From Euryodendron excelsum (lineage: Eukaryota; Streptophyta; Magnoliopsida; Ericales; Pentaphylacaceae): a DNA stretch of 64,000 bases. The notes beneath the pieces were generated by a model. It saw only the letters and a list, made by a program, of their open reading frames with translations. It made no database searches and was not told the DNA's origin. This document shows positions 45,881 through 58,030 of the stretch, one piece after another. A program made the translations under genes and the position numbers. Numbering within the stretch: position 1 is the first letter of the stretch; every line of letters begins with the position of its first letter. The stretch covers positions 32,326,501-32,390,500 of the forward strand of contig CM065388.1 in NCBI GenBank assembly GCA_033060915.1. The letters run 5' to 3'.

Positions 45881-48800
45881 TGTTCATTATTTCCTATTTG
45901 AGAGAGACAGAAAGACAAAGAGTGAGTTTTTGTGCAAAAATAGTTTAAAAATGCCACGGTAAGGGATGTCATTATTTTTTATGATGATTGCCCATGAAAT
46001 TATTTTTTATAAATGCACATGTTTATATAAGAATCGAATCGAATACATATCCTACTTTTTTTTTATGAATGCACAGGTTCACACAAAAGTGAAAATGAAT
46101 GCATGTTATATTCTTGGACAATGCACATATAGGAATAGAATTAAATGCAATGTCCCTCATTTTTTGTGATAAATGCACAAATTTATATAAAAATTGAATT
46201 AAATGCATGACCTACTTTCTTACAAATGAACAGGTTCATACAGGAGTGCAGTTGAATGCATGGATAGATACACACTACACAAGAATCCAAATGGACGTAC
46301 AGGTTATACATGTTATGGAAGTATCAGTATTACATGTGTATAAACTATTTACAAAGAAAGCCCCAGGATTGCCCCTTGGGCCCATACTCTCAGGATTCTG
46401 TTCCTTCTCAGGATTCAGCCCCATTCAATTTTGTCCCATTTATATCAGGGTGTGATAGCATTTACACCATTCTCTAGGGATCTTGACCTTTTGGTTTGCT
46501 ATCTTATCCCTACTTTCTATAGGGTTGTTGTTTGGGGTTTTTCTGATCTCACTTGGTTTTCTCTCTCAGATCTCCAAAATGCCACCATGGCTCGAGCGAC
46601 AACTTGCATGCCCTTTGCAGAGCGATAAATAGCAAAGCCCTCAATCTAAGAAGACTTCTTTTAGGACCGTAATGTAGGCTGGGTTTAGGGGTTGTAAGAA
46701 ATAAAGGGATATTCAGGCTCAAAGGTCTTCTTTTAGTGGGTTGTTTAAACCGAAATCATCTGAGCACATTTTGGAACATGAGATTGCCCCTTGCATTTCC
46801 TTTCAATTCTCCTTTCTCACCCTACTTGTCTTGGTATTGTTCAGGCTTATTTGGACTAAGCAATTTTCTCTGATCAGAGAGGACTTTAATTCGGACCGTA
46901 ACGTAGGCTAAGTTAAGGGGTTTATGAATGAAAAGGATGTGCAGGCTCAAACTCGATGTTGTTTCTAGTAGGGTTTAGATCCACACCATCCTTAGTCGGT
47001 CTTCCAGCGCGGCTTCATCCCCTAATATCCTCCTCTAGCTTCAGCGACATGTCTGGCTCATTTAGATCAAGCAATCTTTCTCAATCAGAGTGGACTTTAG
47101 TAGGGTTGTAATGCAGGCCATAGGTTAGGGTTTAACAAGAAAGGGTAAAGGCTCAAACCTATTTCTTCTACTGGGTTTCTTTGTAACCTAGGATCACCTT
47201 TAGATTTCCATCTTGCTTTTGACCATATACTTATCATGGTGAAAACGACTCTTTTCTTTCACCCTTTCCATGTGCTTTTTGAGGGAAACATGACTCCCTT
47301 CTCATTTGATCTTCTTATTATGCTTTTCAAGATAACTCAGTCATGGTTTTCTTCAGGCCTTTCTTTAGATAGATTTTTTATTTTTTTTTTGGCCTCTTGC
47401 CCCTTGGCAACTCCCTTTCTTTACCTTATCATTTCTTTTCTTTTATGGAACGACTAATTCTTCGATCCTTTTTCTTTAGAACTTTTCCTTAGTGGTTCAA
47501 TCTACCCAATGTGGGCGATGATCCCTAGGTTGGGTTTTTTCAGCAAAAAGATGGATGGCTCAACAGGTTTGGCAAGGGGTTTCTTTTGACTGTATGGGAA
47601 ATAAAATGATGGCCTCTCTTCATTTTGAATAAGATTGCTTGATCCATAAAGCCTTCACGTTACTTCAGCTTGATGTTCGATGACATTCTCTGCCAGATCT
47701 TCCGCTGCCTGACTACCCCAGTGTGGGGGGATGGTTTCGGATCAGGGTTGACAAAAAGAAAACTTCCGCTTCTGCGAGGCACTAGTGGTTTAAGCAAAGG
47801 GAATATTTTTGTGTATGGTAATAGAATTGAGGGCCTCTAATCATTTCAAATTGAATTGCTTAGTCCATAAAGCCTTTGTACAAAATTTAGACAATATTTC
47901 TAGGGATGATGTGTTTCAGCCAGTGAATCCCTTCATATTCTATCGAATCAACTACTCTGTGCTTGCCCCGGTGTGGGGGATGGTTATTGGTTTGGGGACA
48001 TCTGAATAAAAATCAGTTACAGCTCTAATGGGCTGGGCAAGGGGTAGTGTTTATTTAGGATAAATAGAACAATGGCTTCTCATCATTTTGGGGACTCGAC
48101 TACCCATCGCCTAGCCAGGATATCATGCAAGTGTCGCCTTTTCAATGAACTCTATACCTTTTTTATGAGACTATCTCCTTCTTACCTCTCACTCTCTCTT
48201 TGTCTCTCAAATGTTTTGACCCCCTTTTGAATGGGTTGCCTATGCTATCCCATCCTTTAAGTCGAGTCAGTACTGAATGGGAAAGAATCCTTAAAAGTAA
48301 TATTCATCCACAAGAGTATGAGACAAAGGGGATAAACTAGAAACTATCCATTTTAAATTTTTTTTCTTTTTTTTTTTTTTTAACATGATTACATGGCATG
48401 CAATATTTATTTAAAGAAAATATATGAGAACTAGAAAAAAAGAAAATAGACGAATTTCATGAAAATCTCCCTTTTCTAGTGGACCTTTTGATGAGAACCC
48501 TTAACCCTTAATAAGGTTCTGGGACTACATCAACCTCTTGGTGCTTCATTCATTAGGTGTATTAATGGAGGGCGAGTTCACGATATTTGTCATGCATTTG
48601 GAAGTTAGAGGATGCGTTGTTGCAATGCACAGGTCTGACAACACTTCGCAAATGGTGAGGCCCTCTTCTGCATGGATAGTGATTGTTTTGGCATGGCGCG
48701 AGGGTGGTTGCATAGAGGTAATGTCTTGCGGATGGATGGTTAATTATTCCTTCATGTAGCTTCAGCCTCCTTCAATAGCCGGGCTTATCCTTGCATGAGT

Positions 48801-49070
48801 TTGAATTGGGCATGATACTAGAGGGGTTTACATGAGTTTGGTTGTGCTCTTTGACCTGAACAAGAAAAGAAAAATAAAATGTAGTTAGCATGTGGAGTTT
48901 GGGGGTTCTATGCAATGCATGTCCTATGGAGGTCCCTTCTTTGAGGGAGTCTAGGAATGATGACAAGTCCATTTTGGAGTTGGGTTTTTGCCCCTATTAT
49001 GCAATACAATACCTTTTCGGCGTGGGCCGGTTAATGATTCCCTATGGGGGCAATCCCGCCTCCACGGACT
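45881..49070 (-). mobile_element. Non-coding repeat region of element B
   Basis: Homologous to 59878-61848 of C and, in reverse, to 6259-8075 of F. It holds two sets of loose repeats. One (46640-47180, three units) has GACCGTAATGTAGGCT followed by CAGGCTCAAA. The other (47500-48100) has CCAGTGTGGGGGATGG followed by GGCAAGGGG. Short AATGCACA-type repeats lie at 45960-46260, and a T-run at about 48358-48381. No gag or pol can be read on either strand. Confidence 0.6.
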
Positions 49071-50814
49071 GAGAGAGATTTGGGCCTCTCTTGAGATATG
49101 GTTCTATGCATGCCATGAATCCTTAGGGTTTAAGAACTCGTAGGAAGTTTGGTAGGTTCGATTAACATGAGATCGAATTGCTCCTTTCTCTCTACGGTTG
49201 ATTAGATGCATGAGAATGAAATGACTTGAGTTTCTTGGAACTCTTGTCTTGGAATGGATGTGGATGCATGAGCAATAAATAAAAAAAATTTGAACATGTA
49301 AGCAATATGATAATAATAAGTGAGTGATTGAGAAAACCCCCTTTCTTGTCTTGCTTTTGTCTTCGGTTCTCTTAGTACTTGGAGATGAGGAGGGGGAGGA
49401 TAGAAGACAAGAAACAAAAAAAAAAGTTAGTGCCTTGATTTGAAAATATTTATACGATGCATGTCCTAAGGATGCCCCTACTTAGAGGGGAGACTATACA
49501 TGATGCATTGGCTCACTTTTGGAGATAGGGGGTTTGCCCCTGTATGCAGATACCTTACCGTCAAATAGGAACCTTCAATCATCCATGCATTCATTCATAA
49601 AAATAAAGAAGTACATTAAATTTTGGGTTTAAGATACAAAAGAATTGAAATACATTTTAATAGGGGGAGGGGAAACATTTTCCTTTGGACTTCCACCTAT
49701 CTACTTTTACAAAGGGAAACCCTAAACTACTCTTGAGTCTTCGGATTTGCCTTCCTTGGATTTGATGTCGAGGAGGTCGCTGAGAGACCTTGTTGATTGA
49801 CTGCCCCTTGCCTTCTTGGCAACCCTATCTCCGTGAGCATAGAGGGATTGGGGCCCCTCTTATGGAATGAATCGAGATGCATGCAATGAGTCCTTAGGGT
49901 TACGTGGGAACCCTTAGGGTTTGGGTAGGTCCAATGCAAGGGAGAGTGACGTTGGTGACACTCTTAACGGGTTGATCATATGTATGAGAATGCAGTGACT
50001 TGAGTCACTTGGAACTCTTGTCTTGACATGGGATATTGAATGCATGAACATGAATATGCAAAGAGTATAAAGAGAGAAAGTACAATTGAAGTAAACATGC
50101 ATGCATTAACAGTTAGACAGGCATTATAACAATATAAATACAAGCATTATAACAGCAGGTATAAAGGAAAGTAAAAGCAGTCGCCCTTTCCTCCGTGATT
50201 TTGAAAACGGTGCTCGTGTCCTAAATCTGGCAGAGGTTTGGCTATGCATGGTGTCTATATGAGTATGAGGTTGAGGGTTGACTAATGTGTCCTAAAAAGG
50301 CTCGGTCCCCGAATCTTCAAACCTAGGCCCACTCCCCGAGGTGGTGCCATGATCGGTTGGTGATCCGAGCGGGGGAACCATCAAGAGGCCGTAGGCGAAG
50401 AAACTGACACAGCATCTTGCCCACAACCAATATACCGTTCCCCCTTTCTAACTAGAAAGGACATATCAGGGTATGCAAGTATGCAGAATGCAAGTGCACA
50501 TGCAGTGTGTGTGTGATTTTTAAAAGTGGAGGAAAGGGCCCAACAACTCCCATTCATCCTGTACATCACATTCATGCAAAGCAGTTAATAAAATTTAAAC
50601 AAAATGTGTACCTACAAAACAAAGATGCTAGTGTTAGTATGTGAATGACAAACATGATACAAGATAATATGAATAAATGCATGTTTTTTTTTTTAAAATA
50701 ATTTTGAAAACTTGGTTTTGAAAATTTAAAGTGAATAGGCTTGAACCAAGTTAATTGAAGACTCTACATAGGTAAAGGGTAAAGAGACATGACTAATGGC
50801 CTAACCCTCTAAGT
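49071..50814 (-). mobile_element. Leader region of element B
   Basis: 49884-50812 matches the leader of A (1-926) almost throughout. 49071-49880 contains a further diverged copy of the CCTTAGGGTTT / GTTGATTAGATGCATGAG block (about 49120-49260), so part of the leader is duplicated. No gag ORF follows it before the repeat region, so B lacks gag. Confidence 0.65.
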
Positions 50815-50834
50815 CTCCCCAGCGGAGTCGCCAG
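50815..50834 (-). other. Primer-binding site of element B
   Basis: Minus strand CTGGCGACTCCGCTGGGGAG, the tRNA-Arg-type site, lies one base from the LTR edge at 50836. Confidence 0.85.
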
Positions 50835-50835
50835 C

Positions 50836-53800
50836 TGCCGTGTCCAAATTTTTCGCACTCGAGGAATACTCACACAAGCGGGAAAAATGTTGTACTCTCT
50901 TGTTAGAACTCACCCTCCTAAAAGAATGAGAGCGACTAGGTTTGAATTGAAAATAAGTTTAAATAAAGGGCTTTTGAAAAAGATTCGGAGTTGCCACCTA
51001 ACTTGATTAAGGTGAGTTAGGTCACCTAAAAACTAAGAGTAATCCGAAGACTAAAAACTAAGAGTAATCCGAAGACTACACTTAGGGTTTTGAAAATGTT
51101 TTTTTGAAAATATCTCCTCAAGAGAGGGTTTTTTAGGAAAACAGGTTGTTTGGCAACCTTTGGAAAACATTTAGCCCTTTTTAGAAAAATAACTCCCTTT
51201 TGGTCTTTGAAAACAGTGATCCTAGGTTCAGAGGTTGGTTACGTGTAGGGAAGACGCACTAAGCTATCACCCTACCCCACCCTTTCGGTACCTACATGTC
51301 AATCTACCCTAGATTCACCTATGAGAGTCTTGAATTAACAAATGGTCGATCCTATTCACTTTAGAAAAACAATGTTTGAAAAATATGATGCATGATATGC
51401 AAGTGCAAGATGAGAGAATTGGAAAATAGAAATTGATTTGAAAAGAAATTGATTTGATTTGAAAATAGATTTGAAGAAATAGAATTGAAATTGAAAAGTT
51501 TGAAAATTGAAAGTAGAAGTTTGAAAATAGAAATTTTGGAATTTTGAAAATAGATTGGAATTTGAGATTTGAAAAGATTTTGGAAATCGCACCCATGAGG
51601 GTGGAATTGAAAGTTTGAAAAGTATTGTGACCGCACCTATGCAGGTTACCTACGTATCCCTTTGGGGGAATCAGGTCAGTCGTAGTTCGGACCGGAGTCC
51701 GATTGAAAAGAGATTGACTTGAAGAGAGAGATTAGATTGGAAGAAAGAGATTGTATTGAAAATTGGATTTGATTTGAGATTAGAAATTGAAAAGATTAGA
51801 CTTTGATTTGAAAAGATAGATTTTGGAAAGACTTGGTTTTGTAAAGATGGAGGTTTAGGAAACCTAGACTTAAGAAAGATGAGACTTAGGAAAGACTCAA
51901 GAGTTTAAGAAAGATTAGATTTAGGAAAGGTTCGAATTAGGAAAGGGCCGGTTTAGGAAAGTTTCAAATTAGGAAAGTTTCATTTTTGGAAAGTTTCAAA
52001 TTAAGAAAGTTTTGAATTAAGAAATGTTTTGAATTAGGAAAAGTTTAGTTTAGGAAAGACTTAGAATTTAGAAAGTTTCAAGTTAAGAAAGTTTTGAATT
52101 TTGGAATGTTTCGAAAAAGGGAAGTTTTGAAAGTGGGAAGTTTTGAAAACAAGGAAGTTTTAAAAATAAGAAAGTTTTGTTTTGAGAAAGGTTTGAAAAA
52201 GGAGAGTTTTCATTTTCGGAAAGTTTTTGAATTAGGAAAGTTTTGAAATAGGGAAGTTTAGAAAAGTGGAAAGTTTCGTTTTAGGAAATGTTTGAATTAA
52301 GAAAGTTTCAACTTAAGAAAGTCTTGAATTTAGAAAGTTTTGAATTTAGAAAAGTTCTAGATTTGAAAAGATTTTGAAGTTTTGGAAAGTTTAGAATTTA
52401 GAAAGATTTGAAATTTAGAAAGTTTAAGATTTAGAAAGTTTTAGGGTTTTAGGAAATCTTGAAATTAGGAAAGGTTTGAGGTTAAGAAAAGTTTGAAAGC
52501 TTAGATTTGAAAAGTTGAGATTTAGAAAGTTAAGATTTGAGAAGGGATGGAGTTAGGAAAGGGTTGAATTAGGGAAGATTTGGATTTTGTTTCTAAAAGG
52601 GAAGGTTTGATTTTGTTTCCAAAAACGGAGGATTGGGTTCTGTTTCCTAAACGGGAAGATTTGATTCGGTTTCCTAAAGAGAAGATAGGATTTGGCAAGG
52701 ATTTGGAAAGGGAGATTCTAGAAACCCTAGATTTGAAAAATTGTAGTTTCGACGTAGAAAATAGATTTTGGAAACGTGTATCGTTTGGAAATGAAAACAA
52801 GAGGTTTTAGAAACCTAGGTTTGGGGCAAAGTTTGAAAATCATGTTTTTGGGAAGAAAATTAGGGTTTCCTAATTGTGGGTTCTAAGGTTTGATTTGGGC
52901 TCTAAGGAAAGAGGGTTTTTGCAAAGTGCGTTTTTGAAAACGAAGGTTTTCTAGAAGGGAATTCTAGGGAGGAGTTTTTGGAAAGTGAATTTTGGGGATG
53001 GAGTTTTTGGAAAAAGATTTTAAAGAAAAGGAGTTTTTGGAAAGTGTGTTTTTAGAAACGTAGATTTTAGAAGGAAAATCCTAAAGGGGAATTTCTAGAA
53101 GGAAGATTTTGGAAAGAGAGTTTTTTAGAAAGATTTTTGGAAGGAGGTTGTTGGAGAGAGTATTTAGGAAGGTGAATTTAGGGAGTGTTTTTAGAAAGTG
53201 AATTTTGAGGAGAAAGAGTTTTTAGAAAGGAGTTGAAAAAGATAGTTTTGAAAAATAGATTTTGGAAGGGAATTTTTTAAAACAATTTTGAAAAAGGAGA
53301 GTTTTAGGAAAGTATGTTGAAAAAGAGATTTTTAGGAAGAGATTTTTAAAAAGAGAGAGTTTAGAAGGTGTAAAAAAACATCTCACTTTCCTAAAACAAT
53401 TCTAGCCATAAGAGGACTAGAACCACTTTAAGAAAGTGGTTTTGAAAACAAGGTTTGAAAATATAGACCAAAAGGCCACTTTTAATATAACACTTTCCTA
53501 AAGCAACCCTAGCCATGGAAAGGCTAGAATCATCCTAGAATTGTGGTTTTGAAAACAAGTTTTTGAAAGAGAGATTTGGATGCAATTTTGAAAACAAGTT
53601 TAAAAACGTTTAGAAAAACAACTTTGAAAACGGTTTTTGAAAAATTCAAGATTATGATATGCACAATGCAATTTGGGGGTCATGAACATACAAGGCTAAG
53701 GCTTCACCACATAATCAACGGGGCCGGACCCACGTGGTCTTTGGTTAGACTAGAAGAAAGCCCCCGACACGGTGACTCTCTAATAGTCCAATCCTACACA

Positions 53801-55874
53801 TGGACCGGGAATCCCCTTGTTTCAAGCATGCAAAGAAAGGGGGGGAAAGAGATGGGGGATTAAAATAAAGAAAACCCAAGTGGGTTGGAGAGAGAAGAGA
53901 GGGGGGAAGTACGGAAAATTAAAGAGAGAGCCTACCTTGTATCTTGTTTATTTTGCGCGCCGTGCAGTCTTCAATCTTCGGTCTTCGTCTTGACCTTCGT
54001 CTTCGACCTTCAAGGATTGTCTTCAAGCTTCGGGTTGCAGCTCCTCCAGTCTTCAAAAGATGATTGAAGGCTAGTGTATGAGTATATGGAGGAGTGTGTA
54101 AGTGTATAGGAGATTATGGTTTGTGTATAGTGGCTAGGGTTTGGGAAAACCTAGGGAGGCTAGGGTTTTGGAGGTGCTCGAGCTCTGTATATCGAATTGT
54201 GTGATTTCTAGGTTAAGTTTTCAGACCCTTTTCACGTTAAACGAGGCTCTGTATTTATAGAGGGAAGACAAACCTGGTGCCTGTTGTAGTGGCGCTAGGC
54301 CAAATTCTACACTGGCGCCACTAGGAGTGGCGCCAGGCCTTTTTTTGGCTTGGCGCCACTAGTAGTGCCGCCAGCCAATTAGGAAAGATTTAAGGTCGGC
54401 AAGCAACGTATCTTTGACTAGATTTGGGCTCCTATACTAGTGACTACCATGTAAACTTTAGCCTGGCTTCACTAGGAGTGACTTCGGAAAGTCCGGGAAT
54501 AATTTGAAGGAGCCGGAGATGACCCGGAAGGCTGGAAGGGAGCAGGAGCACTTAAAATAGTGTCCTGGAGGTATTTGACTTGAAAAGTGAGGATAAGATG
54601 TGTCGGAAAGGTTGACCAAGCCTTTAGGGGCAAAACGGTCAACCAGACAGAAAAACTGTCGGGACAGACTCAGACTGTCCCGAAAGAAGACTTGAGATCT
54701 GGAAACATTATTTAGGATGTTCCCAGAGGTTGCCAGTTTGATTTCCAGAGCCGGCGTGGTCAGAAAAGGAGACCGGCCCACTAGGGGCAAAATGGTCATT
54801 TTGTGCCGGGTTTGCAGGAACTGACTCGGAATGGTCTGAAAAGGTAAAGGAAGGTTGAGAACACTATAAAAAGTATTCTTGGGACATTACCGGTTTGATA
54901 CCCAGAGCCGGTGTGGTCGAAGAAGGAGACCGGCCCTCCAGGGGCAAAATGGTCATTTTGTATCGGGTTGGCCGAAATTGACTCGGAATGAACCGGAAAG
55001 AGAAGGGGAGGTTGAGAACACTATAAAAAGTATTCTCAGGAGGTTACCGGTTTGATACACAGAGCCGGTGTGGTTCCCGGGGCATTCGGATGCTTAGGGG
55101 CAAAATGGTCATCTTGACCGAAAAGTCTCGGAAAAGGGCCTAAGGGTAGTTTGGTCATTTTCTATCGAAGTGGGCTAACAACCACTGGTGTTGACCTAGG
55201 TTTTGAGTGTTTCCGCCACTCTTACAGTGTGAGTATTTCCGCTACTCGGACGGGGTTGGTGATTTGTGAGTATTTCCGCTACTCGGATGGGGTTGATGAT
55301 TTGTGAGTATTTCCGCTACTCTAACGGCTTTGTGAGTATTTCCGCTACTCTAACGATTTTATGAGTAGTTTTGCTACTCGGACCATCTCGAGGAATAAAC
55401 TGTCTCGAGAGTGGGATTGGAAAGGGGTCTTGTCGTCTCCGAAGAGACGTGCCTAGATTGGAACCGTCTCGAGGAATAAACTGTCTCGAAAGAGGGATTG
55501 GAAAGGGGTCTTACCGTCTCCGAAGAGACGTGCCTGGGTTTCGAGTGTTTCTGCCACTCTAACGGTGTGAGCGTTTCCGCCACTCTAACGGTTTGGTGAG
55601 TACTTCCGCTACTCTAACGGTTTTGTGAGTAGTTTCGCTACTCGGACCGTCTCGAGGAATAAACTGTCTCGAGAGAGGGATTGGAATTGCAATAAGAAAG
55701 GACAATGCCCCTATGGGCATTTTGCCTCTATTTGGGCCTGACAGGCCCGCGAAGCGATGGAAAGACGGAATTTGGACTAGAGGATTGGTTTTGATTGGAA
55801 TATGTCCATAATGACTTGAAAACAAGTCTGGACGGAGTGTAGACTGCCGAGCGGTAAAAAATGGGGTGCTTACA
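50836..55874 (-). mobile_element. 5' LTR of element B, 5.04 kb
   Basis: It runs from TGCCGTGTCCAAATTTTTCGC to ATGGGGTGCTTACA and is followed by CCTGG (target duplication). Compared with the left LTR it has a small tandem duplication at about 51045-51075 and only five 40-bp units (55228-55380); these two differences account for the length difference. TATA box at 54252-54259, perfect palindrome at 54313-54335, three 157-bp repeats at 54600-55110, three 82-bp units. Confidence 0.9.
54252..54259 (-). promoter_or_regulatory. TATA box of right (5') LTR B
   Basis: TATAAATA on the minus strand. As this is the 5' LTR, this box would drive the sense transcript of B, starting near 54225. Confidence 0.75.
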
Positions 55875-55879
55875 CCTGG
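55875..55879. other. Target-site duplication of element B (right)
   Basis: CCTGG, identical to 38326-38330, followed by ATTGGAACCGTC, which continues the interrupted 82-bp unit of LTR C. Confidence 0.9.
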
Positions 55880-56683
55880 ATTGGAACCGTCTTGAGGAAT
55901 AAACTGTCTCGAGAGAGGGGTTGGAAAGGGGTCTTATCGTCTCTGAAAAGACGTGCCTGGATTGGAACCGTCTTGAGCAATAAACTGTCTCGAGAGAGGG
56001 GTTGGAAAGGGGTCTTACCATCTCCGAAAAGACGTGCCTAGATTGGAACCGTCTCGAGGAATAAACTGTCTCGAGAGAGGGGTTGGAAAGGGGACTTACC
56101 ATTTTTGAAAAGACGTGCCTGGATTGGAACCGTCTCGAGGAATAAACTGTCTCGAGAGAGGCGTTGAAAAGGGGACTTACCGTCTTCGAAAAGACGTGCC
56201 TGGATTGGAACCGTCTCAAGGAATAAACTGTCTTGAGATAGAGGTTGGAAAGGGGACTTACTGTCTTCGAAAAGATGTGGCTGGATTGGATCCGTCTCGA
56301 GGAATAAACTGTCTCGAGAGAGGAGTTTGAAAGGGGTCTTACCATCTCCGAAAAGACATGCCTGGATTGGAACCAGCTTGAGGAATAAACTGTCTCGGAA
56401 GAGGAGTTGGAAGGGGTCTTACCGTCTCTAAAAAGACATGCCTGGATTGGAACCCTCTCGAGGAATAAACTGTCCTGAGAGAGGGGTTGGAAAGGAAAGG
56501 AAAATGCCCCTAAGGGCATTTTGGTCATTTTGCCTCTATTTGGGCCTGGTGGGCCGGCGAAGCGATGGACAGATGGGATTTAGACTTAGAAAATCGATTT
56601 CCATTGGGATACGCCCACAATGACTTGAAAATAAGTCTAGACGGAGTGTAGACTGCCGAGTGGTAAAAAATGGGGTGCTTACA
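55880..56683 (-). mobile_element. 3' LTR of element C, right part
   Basis: It continues the LTR cut at 38330 and consists mostly of the 82-bp array (about eight units, 55880-56490), then the conserved U3 start and ...ATGGGGTGCTTACA. The long ORF on the minus strand at 55728-56528 is only the translated repeat. Confidence 0.9.
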
Positions 56684-56707
56684 CTTGCCCCTCTTTTTCT
56701 TTCTTTG
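56684..56707 (-). other. Polypurine tract of element C
   Basis: Minus strand AAAGAAAGAAAAAGAGGGGC, then AAG, directly before TGTAAGCACCCC. It shows that 55880-56683 is the 3' side LTR and that C extends rightward. Confidence 0.85.
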
Positions 56708-57146
56708 CTTATCAAAGACAAAAAACGATAAGAGTAAGAGTTCCATGTTGACCGCGAGACAGTCGGAGGGACGCACATTGGGAATCTTTCGACAACGGGG
56801 TTCGAAAACGGATAACGGGCAAAAAAGGCCTTCGAAAATGAGTTTTGGCGGGAAAAAAGGCAAAACTGCCCAGAATTTGCAACTGGCGCCACTAGCAGTG
56901 GCACTTTTGGCAGAAAATGCCTGGCGCCTCTGCTAGTAGCGCCAGGTTTGAAGTTAAAACCAGAAAATTCTGGTTCGAACGCTTACGGGATTTCAGAGAG
57001 TTTTCACAAATTTGTGAGGCATTGCAGGGAATCCGTCTTGGACATTGAAGGAGCACTCCTTAGAGACCACGGGTGATTGCCGGAAGGAGACCATGTCACC
57101 GGAAAAGTCGCCGGAAGGGAAGATTTTGCCAGAGAACTTCCGAAAA
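56708..57146 (+). other. 5' flank and first exon of the antisense gene (C)
   Basis: Palindromes TGGCGCCACTAGCAGTGGCA (about 56884) and GGCGCCTCTGCTAGTAGCGCC (about 56921) lie upstream. The exon end reads GAGAACTTCCGAAAA before GTGAGT. An ATG at about 57092 opens a short frame that, after splicing, hits TGA within a few codons, so the exon is probably 5' UTR with a uORF. The transcription start was not identified. Confidence 0.5.
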
Positions 57147-58029
57147 GTGAGTTTTCAAATTTTGTTGATTTCGATGTGTAGAACTTCGTTTGAATTATGT
57201 GAATAGTGGAAATTAATGTTTTGATATGTTTTGAACACTTTGGTGATGTTGTTTTTGCATTTTAATGCTTGTTTGATTGAATTTGGGTGATTATATGTGA
57301 ATATGTAAAGGGGGTTTTCTGCAGGAATAGGAAATTTATTCCTACAGGCATGGGTATTGGGTTTTCTGGCTATGTTTTTGTGCAATGTGCCTTAGAAAAA
57401 TGTGTTTAACAACCGTACGAAGTTTCGTGATTTTTTGAAAAGTCAATGAATTTTTTATTTTTTGAAAAATAGGAAAATACTTAGAAAATTTAGAAAAATG
57501 GAAAACTTAAGAAATTGATGAAATTTTTAAAGTTTGAAATTTGGAAAAAGATTGGAATATTTTTGAAAACATTTGAGGTGATTTTGAAAAATTTAAGATA
57601 TTTTTGAAAACCATGGATTTATTGGAAAAAATAAAATATGTGTTTTGAAAGTTTTGAAAGATTGAAAAGTGTGCACGGGTGCCATTGTCATGTGATTGTT
57701 GCGTTGGAAAGTGCACATTTCGTATTTTGTGTTGATGTCATGGGTGTTGTAGGGGCCATTTTTAAATGGGACTCTGTCGAAATTTTTAGAAACTAGGAAA
57801 AGAGTTAGAAAAAGTTTTTAGAAATAAAATCTTTTTGAAAGAAAAAGACAGAAAACCCTTGAGATTTGATTTGAAGTTGGAAAATCAAGATGCGTAGAAG
57901 TTTTGTTTTTGATTTGTTATTCAAAATCTTTTATTTGTTTTGTTTGTGTTAGTTGTTTATTTTATTTTACTATTATTTGAATTGCATGTACGGTATATTA
58001 ACATCACTTACCTTAGCTTACCTTTTCAG
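57147..58029 (+). other. Intron 1 of the antisense gene (C)
   Basis: GTGAGT donor and TTACCTTTTCAG acceptor, 883 bp, AT-rich. One G has been lost next to the donor compared with B (AAAAGGTGAG). Closely similar to 43947-44820. Confidence 0.65.
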
Positions 58030-58030
58030 G

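Noticed and set aside
55728..56528. 266-codon ORF on the minus strand
   Set aside because: It is the translation of the 82-bp tandem array (repeating SRRFQSRHVFSE-type peptide); no stop arises because the array frame stays open. Not a gene.
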